Below are positions 50,365 through 63,093 of a DNA stretch of 64,000 nt, in pieces (position 1 is the first letter of the stretch; every line of letters starts with the position of its first letter). This DNA is from Arthrobacter sp. B0490 (lineage in GTDB: Bacteria; Actinomycetota; Actinomycetes; Actinomycetales; Micrococcaceae): contig NZ_PJIR01000005.1 of assembly GCF_002929355.1 (NCBI RefSeq), positions 186,001-250,000 on the forward strand, given 5' to 3'. The translations under genes and the position numbers were made by a program. The notes under the pieces were generated by a model that ran no database searches, was not told where the DNA came from, and worked only from the letters and a program-made list of their open reading frames with translations.

Positions 50365-50811
50365 TCAGACGCGGCGCTCGCTCCGTCGTCGTTCGTCCTC
50401 GTGGGCATCGTGGAGCAGATCCAGCACTGACCCCTCCGTGTGGACACCCGGGTTCACGATCGCGATCCAACCGAGCCGACCGTACACGGGGTGCGGAAGG
50501 ATCGTGTCGACCTCGCTGAAGTCCTGGTCGACGGCGATGTCACCCGTGAGCTGCCGAGCCCTAGTCGATCCGACGTGGATGTTCAGTCGCCACCGACCCT
50601 CTGCGTCGAGGTTCGACCGCGTGTCGTCGGGGTAGTCCTTCGTGACGATCGTCGCGTAGGGCTGGGTGTTCTGGGGCACGGTCCCGTCCGGGGAGTAATA
50701 GAAGAAGTGGTCACCCCAGGCGATCTGCGGTGCATCATCGCCTTCGCGGGGTGCCAGCTCCAGCACCCCGTCGTACGACCTGATCTCCTCGAGGATCTCC
50801 TCCATGTCCAT
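50365..50811 (-). CDS. DUF6194 family protein
   Basis: A 148-residue protein with the pattern of the DUF6194 family: ILEEIRSYDGVLELAPREGDDAPQIAWGDHFFYYSPDG, YATIVTKDYPDDTRSNLDAEGRWRLNIHVG, and HPVYGRLGWIAIVNPG before a C-terminal helix. Function is unknown; the fold is small alpha/beta and soluble. Convergent with the DUF222 gene. The start ATG is 6 nt behind GATACT, an acceptable leaderless arrangement. The 97-bp gap to the asd gene holds nothing recognisable. Confidence 0.7.
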   Translation of the reverse strand: MDMEEILEEIRSYDGVLELAPREGDDAPQIAWGDHFFYYSPDGTVPQNTQPYATIVTKDYPDDTRSNLDAEGRWRLNIHVGSTRARQLTGDIAVDQDFSEVDTILPHPVYGRLGWIAIVNPGVHTEGSVLDLLHDAHEDERRRSERRV

Positions 50812-50908
50812 GGTCCCAGTATCGCCGTCGTCCTCTCCTGCGAAAGGGCGCCGCGGCAGTGATTCGACGCGAGCGCCCAGAAGCAGCGGGCCGCACGACG
50901 ACCATGGT

Positions 50909-52048
50909 CTAGAGGTTGCCGGTGGCGATCATCAACATCCGGCGGAGCGGTTCGGCAGCACCCCACAGCAACTGATCGCCCACGGTGAATGCGCTGATGT
51001 ACTCGCGGCCCATCTCCAGCTTGCGGATGCGCCCCACCGGGATCTCCAGCGAACCGGTGGCAGCTACGGGGGTGAGCCCCGCAAGGGTGTCCACCTTCGT
51101 GTTCGGGATGACGCGCACCCATTCGTTGTCCGCAGCGAGAATCGACTCGATCTCGCCGACCGGCAGATCCTGGGTCAGTTTCAGGGTCAGCGCCTGGGAG
51201 TGCGAGCGCATGGCACCCACACGGACACACAGGCCGTCGAAGGGGATGCGGGTGTCGGTGCCGAGGATCTTGTTGGTCTCCGCGCCGGCCTTCCACTCCT
51301 CCTTCGACTGGCCGTTGCCGAGGTCGCTGTCGATCCAGGGGATGACGGAGCCCGCCAGGGGGACGCCGAACTGGGAGGCGTCGAGGCTGGCATGCCGCTG
51401 CTTCGCGAGGATCGCCCGGTCGATGTCCAGGATGGCGGAGGCGGGATCATCGAGGTTCATCGCGACGGTGCCGTGGAGAGCGCCGAACTGGTTCAGGAGT
51501 TCACGCATGTGGCGCGCTCCACCACCTGACGCGGCCTGATAGGTCATCGAGGTACCCCACTCGACCAGTCCGTTGCGGAAGAGCCCACCCAGCCCCATGA
51601 GCATGCAGGAGACCGTGCAGTTGCCGCCGATGAAGTCACGGACACCGTCGGCGAGGCCCTTGTCGATGGCCGAACGGTTGACGGGATCGAGGACGATCAC
51701 GCTGTCCTGCTCCATGCGCAGGGTCGACGCGGCGTCGAGCCACAGGCCCGACCAGCCGGCGTCACGCAGCTTCGGGTACACCTCGGCGGTGTAGTCACCG
51801 CCCTGAGCGGTCACGATGATCGGCAGCTTGGCGAGGATCTCGACGTCGTACGCGTCCTGCAGGGTGCCCGAGCCCTCGGCGAACGACGGCGCTGCACCCC
51901 CCACCGCGGAGGTCGAGAAGAATACGGGGTTGATGCGGGCGAAATCGCCCTCGTCCTGGAGCCGCTGCATGAGGACCGAGCCGACCATGCCACGCCAGCC
52001 CACGAATCCGACGGACGGCAGGGCTGAACTCTCGGGTGCTGAAGTCAT
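50909..52048 (-). CDS. asd: Aspartate-semialdehyde dehydrogenase
   Basis: A 379-residue ASADH catalysing reduction of aspartyl phosphate in the lysine, threonine and methionine pathway. Features: [18 protein letters not shown] (NADP), [23 protein letters not shown] (catalytic Cys near residue 145), and [17 protein letters not shown], plus [16 protein letters not shown] with catalytic His. The GGNCTVS and [11 protein letters not shown] forms are those of the E. coli-type enzyme rather than the shorter Corynebacterium type. The ATG is 7 nt behind TAAACT, indicating a leaderless mRNA, so it is not expressed with aspartokinase here. Supplies lysine precursors, relevant to the Pls gene at 55.4 kb. 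Confidence 0.95.
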   Translation of the reverse strand: MTSAPESSALPSVGFVGWRGMVGSVLMQRLQDEGDFARINPVFFSTSAVGGAAPSFAEGSGTLQDAYDVEILAKLPIIVTAQGGDYTAEVYPKLRDAGWSGLWLDAASTLRMEQDSVIVLDPVNRSAIDKGLADGVRDFIGGNCTVSCMLMGLGGLFRNGLVEWGTSMTYQAASGGGARHMRELLNQFGALHGTVAMNLDDPASAILDIDRAILAKQRHASLDASQFGVPLAGSVIPWIDSDLGNGQSKEEWKAGAETNKILGTDTRIPFDGLCVRVGAMRSHSQALTLKLTQDLPVGEIESILAADNEWVRVIPNTKVDTLAGLTPVAATGSLEIPVGRIRKLEMGREYISAFTVGDQLLWGAAEPLRRMLMIATGNL

Positions 52049-52055
52049 GCAGTCC

Positions 52056-52061
52056 AGTTTA
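52056..52061 (-). promoter_or_regulatory. -10 box of asd, leaderless
   Basis: TAAACT on the minus strand ends 7 nt before the ATG at 52048. Confidence 0.6.
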
Positions 52062-52105
52062 GGCGGTGGGCGCTGGCAGCCGCCGCTTTGTGACCGGAGC
52101 CTCGG

Positions 52106-52153
52106 TCACTGCTCGGAAGACTGCTCGGAAGACTGCTCGGAAGACCGATCCGA
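52106..52153. repeat. 12-bp tandem repeat upstream of asd
   Basis: ACTGCTCGGAAG is repeated three times exactly from 52106, followed by a fourth changed copy (ACCGATCCGAAG). It lies about 45-95 bp upstream of the asd promoter, in a gene-free gap of 153 bp. It might be an activator or repressor binding cluster or simple slippage. Confidence 0.8.
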
Positions 52154-52201
52154 AGACTGCCCCGGCGGCAGCGGATGGTGCGGTCCTGCGATGGGCGGTC
52201 C

Positions 52202-52843
52202 TCACGCCTCCTCGCCTGGGCTGCCCCGGGGTGCGGGGGCCGGCCCGTGGAACGCCCGACGGACGATGATGCCCGCCGGGATGATCAGCAGCCAGAGGTA
52301 CATGGCGATGCGCGGCACCAGGAAAGCCACCGGGATGCTCGCGGCGAACACGAGCGGTACGGGGAGCAGTGCCCGCAGGACGTAGAGGTAGAGGGCCCGG
52401 TCCACAGCGGGCAGCATGAGCCCCGGTCGCCACGCATACGCCCAGACCAGGTTCAGCATGGAATAGACGCCTGCGACCACCGACGCGTAGACGACGACAG
52501 GTTAGGGCGAGGACGTCCCGCCGTACTCGCTGAGCACGTTGGTCGGCAGGGGAAGGAGAGCCACGAAGAAGAGCAGCAGCAGGTTCAGGACCTGCAGCCG
52601 GAAGTCGTAGCGGACGATGACACGGACCTTCCGGTGATGGTTCATCCACGCGCTACCGATGACGGTGAAGCTGAGTGCGAAGGAGAAGAAGTGCGGCAGC
52701 TGCTCCACGAGGGCCGCACCGACCTGGTCCGGCTGCAGACCGTCCGGAACCTCCAGATCGAGGACGAGGAGCGTCATCGCGATGGCGAACACCGCATCGC
52801 TGAAGAACACGGTCCGGTCGGTCGAGGCTCCTCGGGTGAGCAC
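52202..52843 (-). pseudogene. TMEM175-family potassium channel, interrupted by an in-frame stop
   Basis: The first part (from GTG 52843) shows the TMEM175/DUF1211 start RTVFFSDAVFAIAMTLLVLDLEVP, then PHFFSFALSFTVIGSAWMNHHR and LLLLFFVALLPLPTNVLSEYGGTSSP. TAA at 52502-52504 then stops translation, but the same frame goes on with PVVVYASVVAGVYSMLNLVW and further membrane segments to the end at 52202. Joined, the two halves (about 213 residues) are a normal six-segment TMEM175 protein. A single substitution (for example from CAA, GAA or TCA) explains the stop. Potassium-permeable channels of this family exist in bacteria; the short product would lack the last helices. Confidence 0.8.
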
Positions 52844-52934
52844 CGACTTGTAGCGGGTCCTCAGAGCTTTCCGATCCGCTGGTTCGGCGTCCTCGGCGTG
52901 CGGTACCGTCCGAGCCTAGCTGCTCGTCCGGGCC

Positions 52935-52940
52935 TACGAT
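52935..52940 (+). promoter_or_regulatory. -10 box of the LssY-domain gene, leaderless
   Basis: TACGAT ends 6 nt before ATG 52947. Confidence 0.55.
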
Positions 52941-52946
52941 AGGCGG

Positions 52947-53792
52947 ATGAACGAGGCGCCGAGCCCACGGTCAGGCGACATGGCAGGCAGACCCGGAAGG
53001 CTTGCGAGCACCGTGGTGCTCCTTGGTCAGCGCACCCTGTTCCTCGCCGTGGTGGTCTTCTCCGGCTGGGCGATCTACGCGCTGTTCCTGGCGGAGGTGG
53101 ACGACGGCGACCGCCAGCCCTGGGTGTTCGTGATCATCTGGGCCCTGGCCGCCTACGTCCTGGTCCCGCGGATCAACAGGCTCCTGACGCGGATCTACGT
53201 CCCCGATTACTTCATCGGACGTACCCGTACTGCCGACGGACTCCTCGGCGATCCGATCAACGTGGCCGTCATCGGCAGCGCCGAGGATCTCCGGGCCGCC
53301 ATGCTGTCCGCCGGGTGGACGGAGGCCGATCCGCTGAATCTCCGGAGCGGCTGGCGGATCGCCACGGCGTCGGTCCTGCGCCGCAGCTACCCATCGGCCC
53401 CGGTCAGTTCGCTGTTCGTCTTCGGCAGGAAGCAGGATCTCGCCTTCGAACAGGAGGTCTCCGGAAACCCCGCACAACGGCACCATGTGCGCTTCTGGTC
53501 CTGTCCGCCGGGCTGGGTCCTTCCGGGCGGGTTCGACGTCGACCTGGTGGGTGCAGCGACGTTCGACCGCAGCGTCGGACTCTCCCTGTTCACCTTCCAG
53601 GTGACCCACCGGATCGCCGAACGGACAGACGACGAACGGGACTGGGTGGTCGCCGGCCTGGGGGAGTGGGCCGGCGTGCACATCGTGCGTCACTTCTCGA
53701 CCGGCTATCACACCCGCAACGGCGGCGGAGATGCCATCGAGACGGATGGCGATCTACCCATCCTGACCCTGGCAACCGAGCCGGTGCCCTGA
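52947..53792 (+). CDS. LssY C-terminal domain membrane protein
   Basis: A 281-residue protein with two transmembrane segments (about residues 27-50 and 57-78: TVVLLGQRTLFLAVVVFSGW and WVFVIIWALAAYVLVPRI) and a LssY C-terminal domain (about 100-270) with PINVAVIGSAEDLRAAMLSAGW, VLRRSYPSAPVSSLFVFGRKQDLAFEQ and RHHVRFW. LssY domains occur in lipid-phosphate or secretion-related membrane proteins of unknown mechanism. ATG 52947 is supported by the TACGAT box 6 nt before it. Stand-alone gene, divergent from the broken TMEM175 gene. Confidence 0.8.
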   Translation: MNEAPSPRSGDMAGRPGRLASTVVLLGQRTLFLAVVVFSGWAIYALFLAEVDDGDRQPWVFVIIWALAAYVLVPRINRLLTRIYVPDYFIGRTRTADGLLGDPINVAVIGSAEDLRAAMLSAGWTEADPLNLRSGWRIATASVLRRSYPSAPVSSLFVFGRKQDLAFEQEVSGNPAQRHHVRFWSCPPGWVLPGGFDVDLVGAATFDRSVGLSLFTFQVTHRIAERTDDERDWVVAGLGEWAGVHIVRHFSTGYHTRNGGGDAIETDGDLPILTLATEPVP

Positions 53793-53912
53793 CCGGGCAG
53801 GTGAGCGCTGCCCGGCTCCCGGACGCGACGACGATTCGCGACGCCGACAAGGGGGCTCAGCGCTGGTTGTGCCTGTGGGTCCCGGCGCCGGGCAGCTACC
53901 CGGCTCCCGGCC

Positions 53913-54506
53913 TCAGGCGCCTTCCGGCGACCCTGCGGCCGCCTGGGCCGCCCTGGTCCACAGACTGATGCGGTACCGGGTCCCGTTGGAGGATTCCAGC
54001 CAGCCCGAGTCCGGCGTCAGCGCTGCCAGGGCCCACTCCGTGCCCAGCGGGGGCGCGACGGTGTCGCCCTCGGTCGTCGATTCGACGACCGTCACGAGGA
54101 CGGCGTTGGCCCGCTCCAGCGCATCCGCATAGACCTGTCCACCACCGATCACCCAGACCTCCTCGGCACCCGGGCTGGTCCGTGCGGCCTCGAACGCGGC
54201 CTCGAGCGAACCGACGACGACGGCACCCGGGAGGTCCGGACCGGATCTGGAGACGACGATGTTCGTGCGGTCCGGCAGGGGCCGCGACCTCGCGGGGAAG
54301 GACTCCCAGGTACGGCGGCCCATGATGACGGGATGTCCCGTCGTCGTGGCCTTGAAGTGCGCCATGTCCTCGGGCAGGTGCCAGGGGATGCCGCCGTCCC
54401 TGCCGATCACCCCGTTCTCGGTCTGTGCCCAGATGAGGCCGATCACGGGCCCGGATCCGACGGCGTCGGACACGCTGAGGGAGCGCGGCGAGGATGCCTC
54501 GCTCAT
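53913..54506 (-). CDS. folA: Dihydrofolate reductase
   Basis: A 197-residue DHFR that reduces dihydrofolate with NADPH. Conserved: [28 protein letters not shown] with the substrate Glu/Asp and Trp, [38 protein letters not shown] and a final TRYRISLW. The first 18 residues ([18 protein letters not shown]) are an extra N-terminal stretch before the fold. The ATG overlaps the thyA stop (ATGA at 54503-54506), so the pair is coupled, matching the need to recycle dihydrofolate produced by ThyA. Confidence 0.95.
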   Translation of the reverse strand: MSEASSPRSLSVSDAVGSGPVIGLIWAQTENGVIGRDGGIPWHLPEDMAHFKATTTGHPVIMGRRTWESFPARSRPLPDRTNIVVSRSGPDLPGAVVVGSLEAAFEAARTSPGAEEVWVIGGGQVYADALERANAVLVTVVESTTEGDTVAPPLGTEWALAALTPDSGWLESSNGTRYRISLWTRAAQAAAGSPEGA

Positions 54507-55330
54507 ACCGCCACCTGTGCCTTGATCGTGGGGTGGTGCCGGTAGTCGACCACGTCGAAGTCCTCCAGGGTGTAGTCGAAGATGCTCGCGGGTTTCCGCT
54601 TCAGCTCGATCCGCGGGTACGGGTACGGGTCTCGGGACAGCTGCTCCGCGACCTGCTCCACATGGTTGTCGTACACATGGACGTCCCCGCCGGTCCAGAT
54701 GAACTCCCCGGGCTCGAGCCCGGTCTGCTGCGCCACCATGAGGGTCAGCAGTGCGTAGGACGCGATGTTGAACGGCACCCCGAGGAACGTGTCCGCCGAC
54801 CGCTGATAGAGCTGGCAGGACAACCGGCCTGGACCGCCGTCGACACCGGGGGTCACATAGAACTGGAAGAACACGTGGCAGGGAGGCAGCGCCATGTTGT
54901 GCAGTTCTGAGACGTTCCACGCCGAGACGAGATGTCGGCGCGAATCGGGATCGGTCCTCAGGGCCTCGACCACCCGGGCGATCTGGTCGATGTGACCGCC
55001 GTCGGGCGTGGGCCAGGAGCGCCACTGGACGCCGTAGACGGGGCCGAGCTCACCGTCGTCGTCCGCCCACTCGTTCCAGATGGAGACGCCCCGCTCCTGG
55101 AGCCAGCGGACGTTGGAATCGCCCCGCAGGAACCAGAGCAGCTCCAGCGCCACCGACTTGAAGTGCACGCGCTTGGTGGTGACGAGCGGGAACGACTCGC
55201 GAAGGTCGAAACGGAGCTGCCGGCCGAAGACGCTGCGGGTGCCGGTGCCCGTCCGGTCGCTCTTCACCGCGCCGTTCGCCATCACGTCGCGCAGCAGGTC
55301 CTCGTACGGGGTGGGGATGGGAGTGCTCAC
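54503..55330 (-). CDS. thyA: Thymidylate synthase
   Basis: A 275-residue ThyA making dTMP from dUMP and methylene-tetrahydrofolate. Conserved: [48 protein letters not shown], the nucleophile Cys in [41 protein letters not shown] and HVYDNHVEQ. The GTG start at 55328-55330 lies 6 nt behind TAGACT (leaderless). It is translationally coupled to folA downstream. Full length. Confidence 0.97.
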   Translation of the reverse strand: MSTPIPTPYEDLLRDVMANGAVKSDRTGTGTRSVFGRQLRFDLRESFPLVTTKRVHFKSVALELLWFLRGDSNVRWLQERGVSIWNEWADDDGELGPVYGVQWRSWPTPDGGHIDQIARVVEALRTDPDSRRHLVSAWNVSELHNMALPPCHVFFQFYVTPGVDGGPGRLSCQLYQRSADTFLGVPFNIASYALLTLMVAQQTGLEPGEFIWTGGDVHVYDNHVEQVAEQLSRDPYPYPRIELKRKPASIFDYTLEDFDVVDYRHHPTIKAQVAV

Positions 55331-55336
55331 CCAGCC

Positions 55337-55342
55337 AGTCTA
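55337..55342 (-). promoter_or_regulatory. -10 box of thyA-folA, leaderless
   Basis: TAGACT on the minus strand ends 6 nt before the GTG at 55330. Confidence 0.6.
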
Positions 55343-55381
55343 GGACGAACGCACCCTCACGGACTGCGGCGGGACCCCCGG

Positions 55382-55387
55382 TAGACT
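55382..55387 (+). promoter_or_regulatory. -10 box of the Pls-like synthetase operon
   Basis: TAGACT, about 70 nt before the GTG at 55459. The -35 region is weak, suggesting help from an activator. The leader includes a GGAAGA ribosome binding site. Confidence 0.45.
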
Positions 55388-55458
55388 TCGCCGGAGCCCG
55401 TGTACGGACGGCCGGCGCAGGTCACCTGCCGTTCACATTCCACCGGAAGAATCCCACC

Positions 55459-59405
<3,947 letters not shown>

Positions 59406-59409
<4 letters not shown>

Positions 59410-60812
59410 GCAGTAGTCCCGAGAGCCTCGCGCCGGACCCGTACACCCCGACCAACGGCAGCACCTCCTACCGCGTCGGGCATTACGACCTCAGCTTCGA
59501 CTACAAGCTCTCCAGCAACCGCCTGGCCGGGCGCGCCGTCCTCACCCTGACCGCGAACCGGGAACTGCACCAGGTCGACCTCGACCTCAGCGGCCTGCGC
59601 ACCACCAAGGTCACCTCCGACACCGTCCGCATCCGGTCCTTCAAGGACCGCGCCGGCAAGCTCGTGATCGGATTCCGCGACCCGGTGCCGTCCGACGCCG
59701 AGTTCCGGCTCGACATCCGCTACGAGGGCAACCCCAGACCCCTCTCGGGTATCTGGGGCGAGGTCGGGTGGGAGGAACTGACCGACGGCGTCCTCGTGGC
59801 GGGACAGCCCACGGGAGCGCCGTCCTGGTTCCCCTGCAACGACCACCCCTCGCAGAAGGCGTCCTACCGGTTCACCGCGACCACCGATGCCGGGTACCGC
59901 GCGATCTGCAACGGCGTGCTCGTGTCGCGCATCGACAAGTCCAGCCGGACCACGTGGGTGTACGAACAGGTGGAGCCCATGGCCACCTACCTCGCCACGG
60001 TCCAGATCGGCCGCTACGACCTCGTGGCCCTGAACGACCCGGCACGGCCGGCCGTCGCCCTTCCCTCCCGCGCTGCAGCGGTCCGTGGACCGGGAAGCCC
60101 GGTGCCACAGTACGCCGCCGTGCCGGCGTCCCTCGCCCCCGCCGCCCGAGCGGCGCTGGCGCGACATCATCAGATGATGACGGCGTTCGAACACCGTTTC
60201 GGACCCTACCCCTACCCCCAGTACCTCGTGGTGGTCACCGACGACGACCTGGAGATCCCCCTCGAGGCGCAGACGCTCTCCATCATCGGGCGCAACCACC
60301 TGGACGAGGGCTGGGACGCGCAGCGGCTGATCGCGCACGAACTCGCGCACCAGTGGTTCGGCAACGCCGTCACCGCAGCCCGCTGGCAGGACATCTGGCT
60401 GCACGAGGGCTTCGCCTGCTACGCCGAATGGGTCTGGTCCGAGGCCAGCGGTTCGACGATGGCAGCCACCCTCGCGCGGTCGACACACCAGCGCCTCGGC
60501 CGGGAACCCCAGGACCTGCTGCTCGGGGACCCCGGCGCCGCCGACATGTTCGACGACCGCGTCTACAAGCGTGGCGCCCTCACGCTGCATGCGCTGCGGA
60601 CAGCGGCCGGCGACGACGCCTTCTTCGGGCTGCTGCAGGCCTGGTCCGCCGAATACCGCTTCGGGACGGCCACCACGCCCGACTTCATCGCGCTCGCGGT
60701 GCGCCTGCTCCCGGACATCGACGCTGAGGGCCTGCTGACGGCATGGCTCTTCTCCGAGGCCCTGCCCGCCCTGCAGACCGGCGGCGTGGCCCATCTCTTC
60801 GGGAGCCGGTAG
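59406..60812 (+). CDS. M1-family zinc metallopeptidase, coupled to the Pls-like gene
   Basis: A 468-residue M1 peptidase, short for the family. The N-terminal beta-domain (YRVGHYDLSFDYKLSSNRLAG to RPLSGIWGEVGWEELTDG) is followed by the zinc site LIAHELAHQWFGNAVTAARWQDIWLHEGFACYAEW with the HExxH-18-E arrangement near residue 320. The GAMEN exopeptidase motif is changed to DLEIPLEAQTLS. No C-terminal ARM domain is present. No signal peptide was seen. The GTG start overlaps the Pls stop (GTGA), so expression is tied. It may trim or degrade the polymer, as in streptomycetes where a zinc aminopeptidase breaks down epsilon-polylysine; this is inference. Confidence 0.9.
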
Positions 60813-60821
60813 CTCCCCGGC

Positions 60822-61694
60822 TCACCCGGCGACGGCGACGGCCGCCACGAGTCCCAGCGGTTCGAGCACAGTGCCCTCGACGGCCTGCAGATCGGTGATC
60901 CTGGCATCCCGCAGTACGTCGACCGCATCCGGATCACCGGCCGTGAATCCGGTACCCAGCGCCTTGACCAGGGCCTCCTTGCGGGTCCACAGGCGGGCGC
61001 GGGCTCTGCCCCGGTCGGCGAACGGGAGGAGCCCGACGGCGCGCTGCTCCTCGGAGGTCAGGGCTACCCCGTCGAACCCGTCGAAGTCCACCTCCGACGC
61101 CGCAGCGAGGTCGATGCCGAGCGCCGGGGCCCCGAGGGGAGCGACGCCGGGCCGAGGCGGGCCGGCGGGATCACCACCGCGAGCGCGTGGGCCTGCCGGG
61201 TCGATGCGGAGGGCCGGGGGCCGGGCAGGAGCGACACCGGGTGCGGCCGGCCCCGTGGGTGCAACCCCGCGCAGGTCGAGCGCGCCGAGCAGGGCGAAAC
61301 CGCCGGCCCGGGACAGGCTGAGCGCGAGGGGCACGCGTTCGCCGTCGAGCAGGTAGGACGGTCGTCCGTGATCCGGCCGACCCGCCGGTCCGCAGCGCGG
61401 ACACGTGGAATCGGAGACGAGCCGCTCCGACCCCTCCCCGAGTAGATCGGCCACGAGGAGGCGCAGGAGGTACCGGCCCGCGGCGAAGGATCCTGATGCG
61501 GCGGTATCACGGGCGCGCGCCGCGCGTGCGCGTTCGACGTCGTCGAGGCGGCTGAGCATCATGCCGACGGGCGGGAGGTCGGCGCCGGGGCCGATCGCCC
61601 GCAGGCGGAGCGCGACTGTCGGCACGCCGGTCGGACCGGCGCATGCCGTGCGTGCGACGGCAGGGGTGATGGGTGTGCCGGGGAAGGACGTCAT
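60822..61694 (-). CDS. 4'-phosphopantetheinyl transferase (Sfp type) with an internal duplication
   Basis: A 290-residue Sfp-type transferase that activates carrier domains with CoA. The N-terminal half holds ARDTAASGSFAAGRYLLRLLVADLLGEG and VPLALSLSRAGGFALLGALD; the second half holds the metal site ALGIDLAAASEVDFDGFDG and WTRKEALVKALGTGF. Between them is a Pro/Ala/Gly-rich insert of about 55 residues made of a 90-bp tandem duplication (61111-61200 and 61201-61290). Its likely target is the carrier domain of the Pls-like synthetase convergent 9 bp away. ATG at 61692-61694 begins MTSFPGTPITP. Confidence 0.9.
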   Translation of the reverse strand: MTSFPGTPITPAVARTACAGPTGVPTVALRLRAIGPGADLPPVGMMLSRLDDVERARAARARDTAASGSFAAGRYLLRLLVADLLGEGSERLVSDSTCPRCGPAGRPDHGRPSYLLDGERVPLALSLSRAGGFALLGALDLRGVAPTGPAAPGVAPARPPALRIDPAGPRARGGDPAGPPRPGVAPLGAPALGIDLAAASEVDFDGFDGVALTSEEQRAVGLLPFADRGRARARLWTRKEALVKALGTGFTAGDPDAVDVLRDARITDLQAVEGTVLEPLGLVAAVAVAG

Positions 61695-61755
61695 GCCCTC
61701 ATCGTCCCCCGGGCACGAGGGCCCACGCGAGGGGTCGCGCCGATCGGCGTCGGGC

Positions 61756-61995
61756 CTAGTGGCCGCCGCCGAACAGTTCGGCACACACGTCGTCCCGCAG
61801 CACGAACGGCCGGGGACGGTCGCTGTCCGCGGGCCGTCCGTAGACGTAGTACCCGCGGCCCTCGCCCGGTCCTCCGGCGGCTCGATCGATGGCGTGCAGG
61901 AGCCTCGGCGTCAGCGGTCCGGTGGGCCCGATCCTGTGGATCTGCTCGATCTCGTGCGGCGCGAGCGCCCGCACGAGGCCCTTCACATCGGCCAT
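61756..61995 (-). CDS. Small hypothetical protein
   Basis: A 79-residue soluble protein (DVKGLVRALAPHEIEQIHRIGPTGPLTPRLL, then GYYVYGRPADSDRPRPFVLRDDVC). A predicted N-terminal helix is followed by short strands. I recognise no family. ATG at 61993-61995 follows AGAGGA with 9-nt spacing; a longer frame reaching 62043 has no better site. It lies upstream of the phosphopantetheinyl transferase on the same strand with a 61-bp gap, possibly one transcript. Confidence 0.55.
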   Translation of the reverse strand: MADVKGLVRALAPHEIEQIHRIGPTGPLTPRLLHAIDRAAGGPGEGRGYYVYGRPADSDRPRPFVLRDDVCAELFGGGH

Positions 61996-62130
61996 GGGTG
62001 CGTTCCTCTCGTCGGTGCCGGTCCCTGCGTGAGGGTCCGACACTAGGCGTCCGGGGTGAACGCATCGTGAACGGAGGTCGTATCGGCGCTGACTCCACGT
62101 GAACTGATCGACGTCGCGGGTAGCTGCGGG

Positions 62131-63093
62131 TCAGTCGTCGTACGCGCGGAACTGCTCCACCGAGACGATGCGCCCCTGGTTCGAGCTGCTCACCTGGCAG
62201 ATCACCGCTTCGCCCGGCGCGAGGTACGGGTCCTCGACGGGCAGGAGGTCCTGCAGCTCATCCGCCATGTGGTGTCCGAGGACGGAGAACACGAGGGGCA
62301 GGACGGGACGGTGCGTGCAGACGGCCACCGGGCGGCGCTTGTCGAAGACCCGCTCGACGGCGGCCCTGGTGCGCCCCGGCCTGCGCGCGGCGTTCCGCTC
62401 CGTGAGGGCGTCGACGAGCTTGAGCTTCGCACTGCGCTGGTTCACGTAGGGGGAGATGGTCTGCACGCACCGCTCCCACGGGCTGCTCACCACACGCTCG
62501 GGATTCCACGCCTGCAGGAGTCGGCTCACCGCGATGGCCTGCCGCCGGCCGGTCGCGGCGAGCGGCCGGTCGCCCTCCGCCCGGCTCCAGGAGGACCGGG
62601 GTTTCGCCTTCGCGTGCCGCACCACGATCAGGGGCCATGTCTGCAGGTTCTTCGCGGCGTGCGCTGCGACGAGGGCGTCCAACGGTTCGACGTCGGACGG
62701 GTTGCTCAGCATGTCCCGCGCCCTCTCCGGCGACACCCACTGCGCCCGGTCCACCTCCTTGCCGTCAGGCACGGGGCGCAGCCGGTCGGTCCTCGCCGCC
62801 CAGTACAGGACCACCTTCTCGCCCGAGGCCACCGGGTAGTTGATGGTCGCGAGCGGGATGCCGAGCTTGACGCTGAGGCCCACCTCCTCGAACGTCTCGC
62901 GGATGGCGCACTCCGGCGTCGTCTCTCCGGGATCGAGCTTGCCCTTCGGCCACGACCAGTCCCGGTAGCGGGGCCGGTGGATGATCAGGACCTCGAGCTG
63001 GCCCTTCTCGAGACGCCAGCAGAGCGTCCCGGCCGCGACGATCTCACCGCCCTGGGTGGAAGCGGCAGTGGTGTCTTCCGTCGGTGCGGCCAT
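62131..63093 (-). CDS. NUDIX hydrolase fused to histidine phosphatase (MutT1-like)
   Basis: A 320-residue two-domain protein like mycobacterial MutT1. The NUDIX domain (residues 15-135) has the box GKLDPGETTPECAIRETFEEVGL; the histidine phosphatase domain (about 150-300) has VVRHAKA, the ERCVQTISPY region and ALTERNAARRPGRTRAAVER, with THRPVLPLVF as second His. MutT1 hydrolyses 8-oxo-dGTP or diadenosine polyphosphates. The start overlaps the ppk stop (TGATG at 63091-63095), so polyphosphate kinase and this nucleotide-sanitising enzyme are coupled. Confidence 0.93.
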   Translation of the reverse strand: MAAPTEDTTAASTQGGEIVAAGTLCWRLEKGQLEVLIIHRPRYRDWSWPKGKLDPGETTPECAIRETFEEVGLSVKLGIPLATINYPVASGEKVVLYWAARTDRLRPVPDGKEVDRAQWVSPERARDMLSNPSDVEPLDALVAAHAAKNLQTWPLIVVRHAKAKPRSSWSRAEGDRPLAATGRRQAIAVSRLLQAWNPERVVSSPWERCVQTISPYVNQRSAKLKLVDALTERNAARRPGRTRAAVERVFDKRRPVAVCTHRPVLPLVFSVLGHHMADELQDLLPVEDPYLAPGEAVICQVSSSNQGRIVSVEQFRAYDD

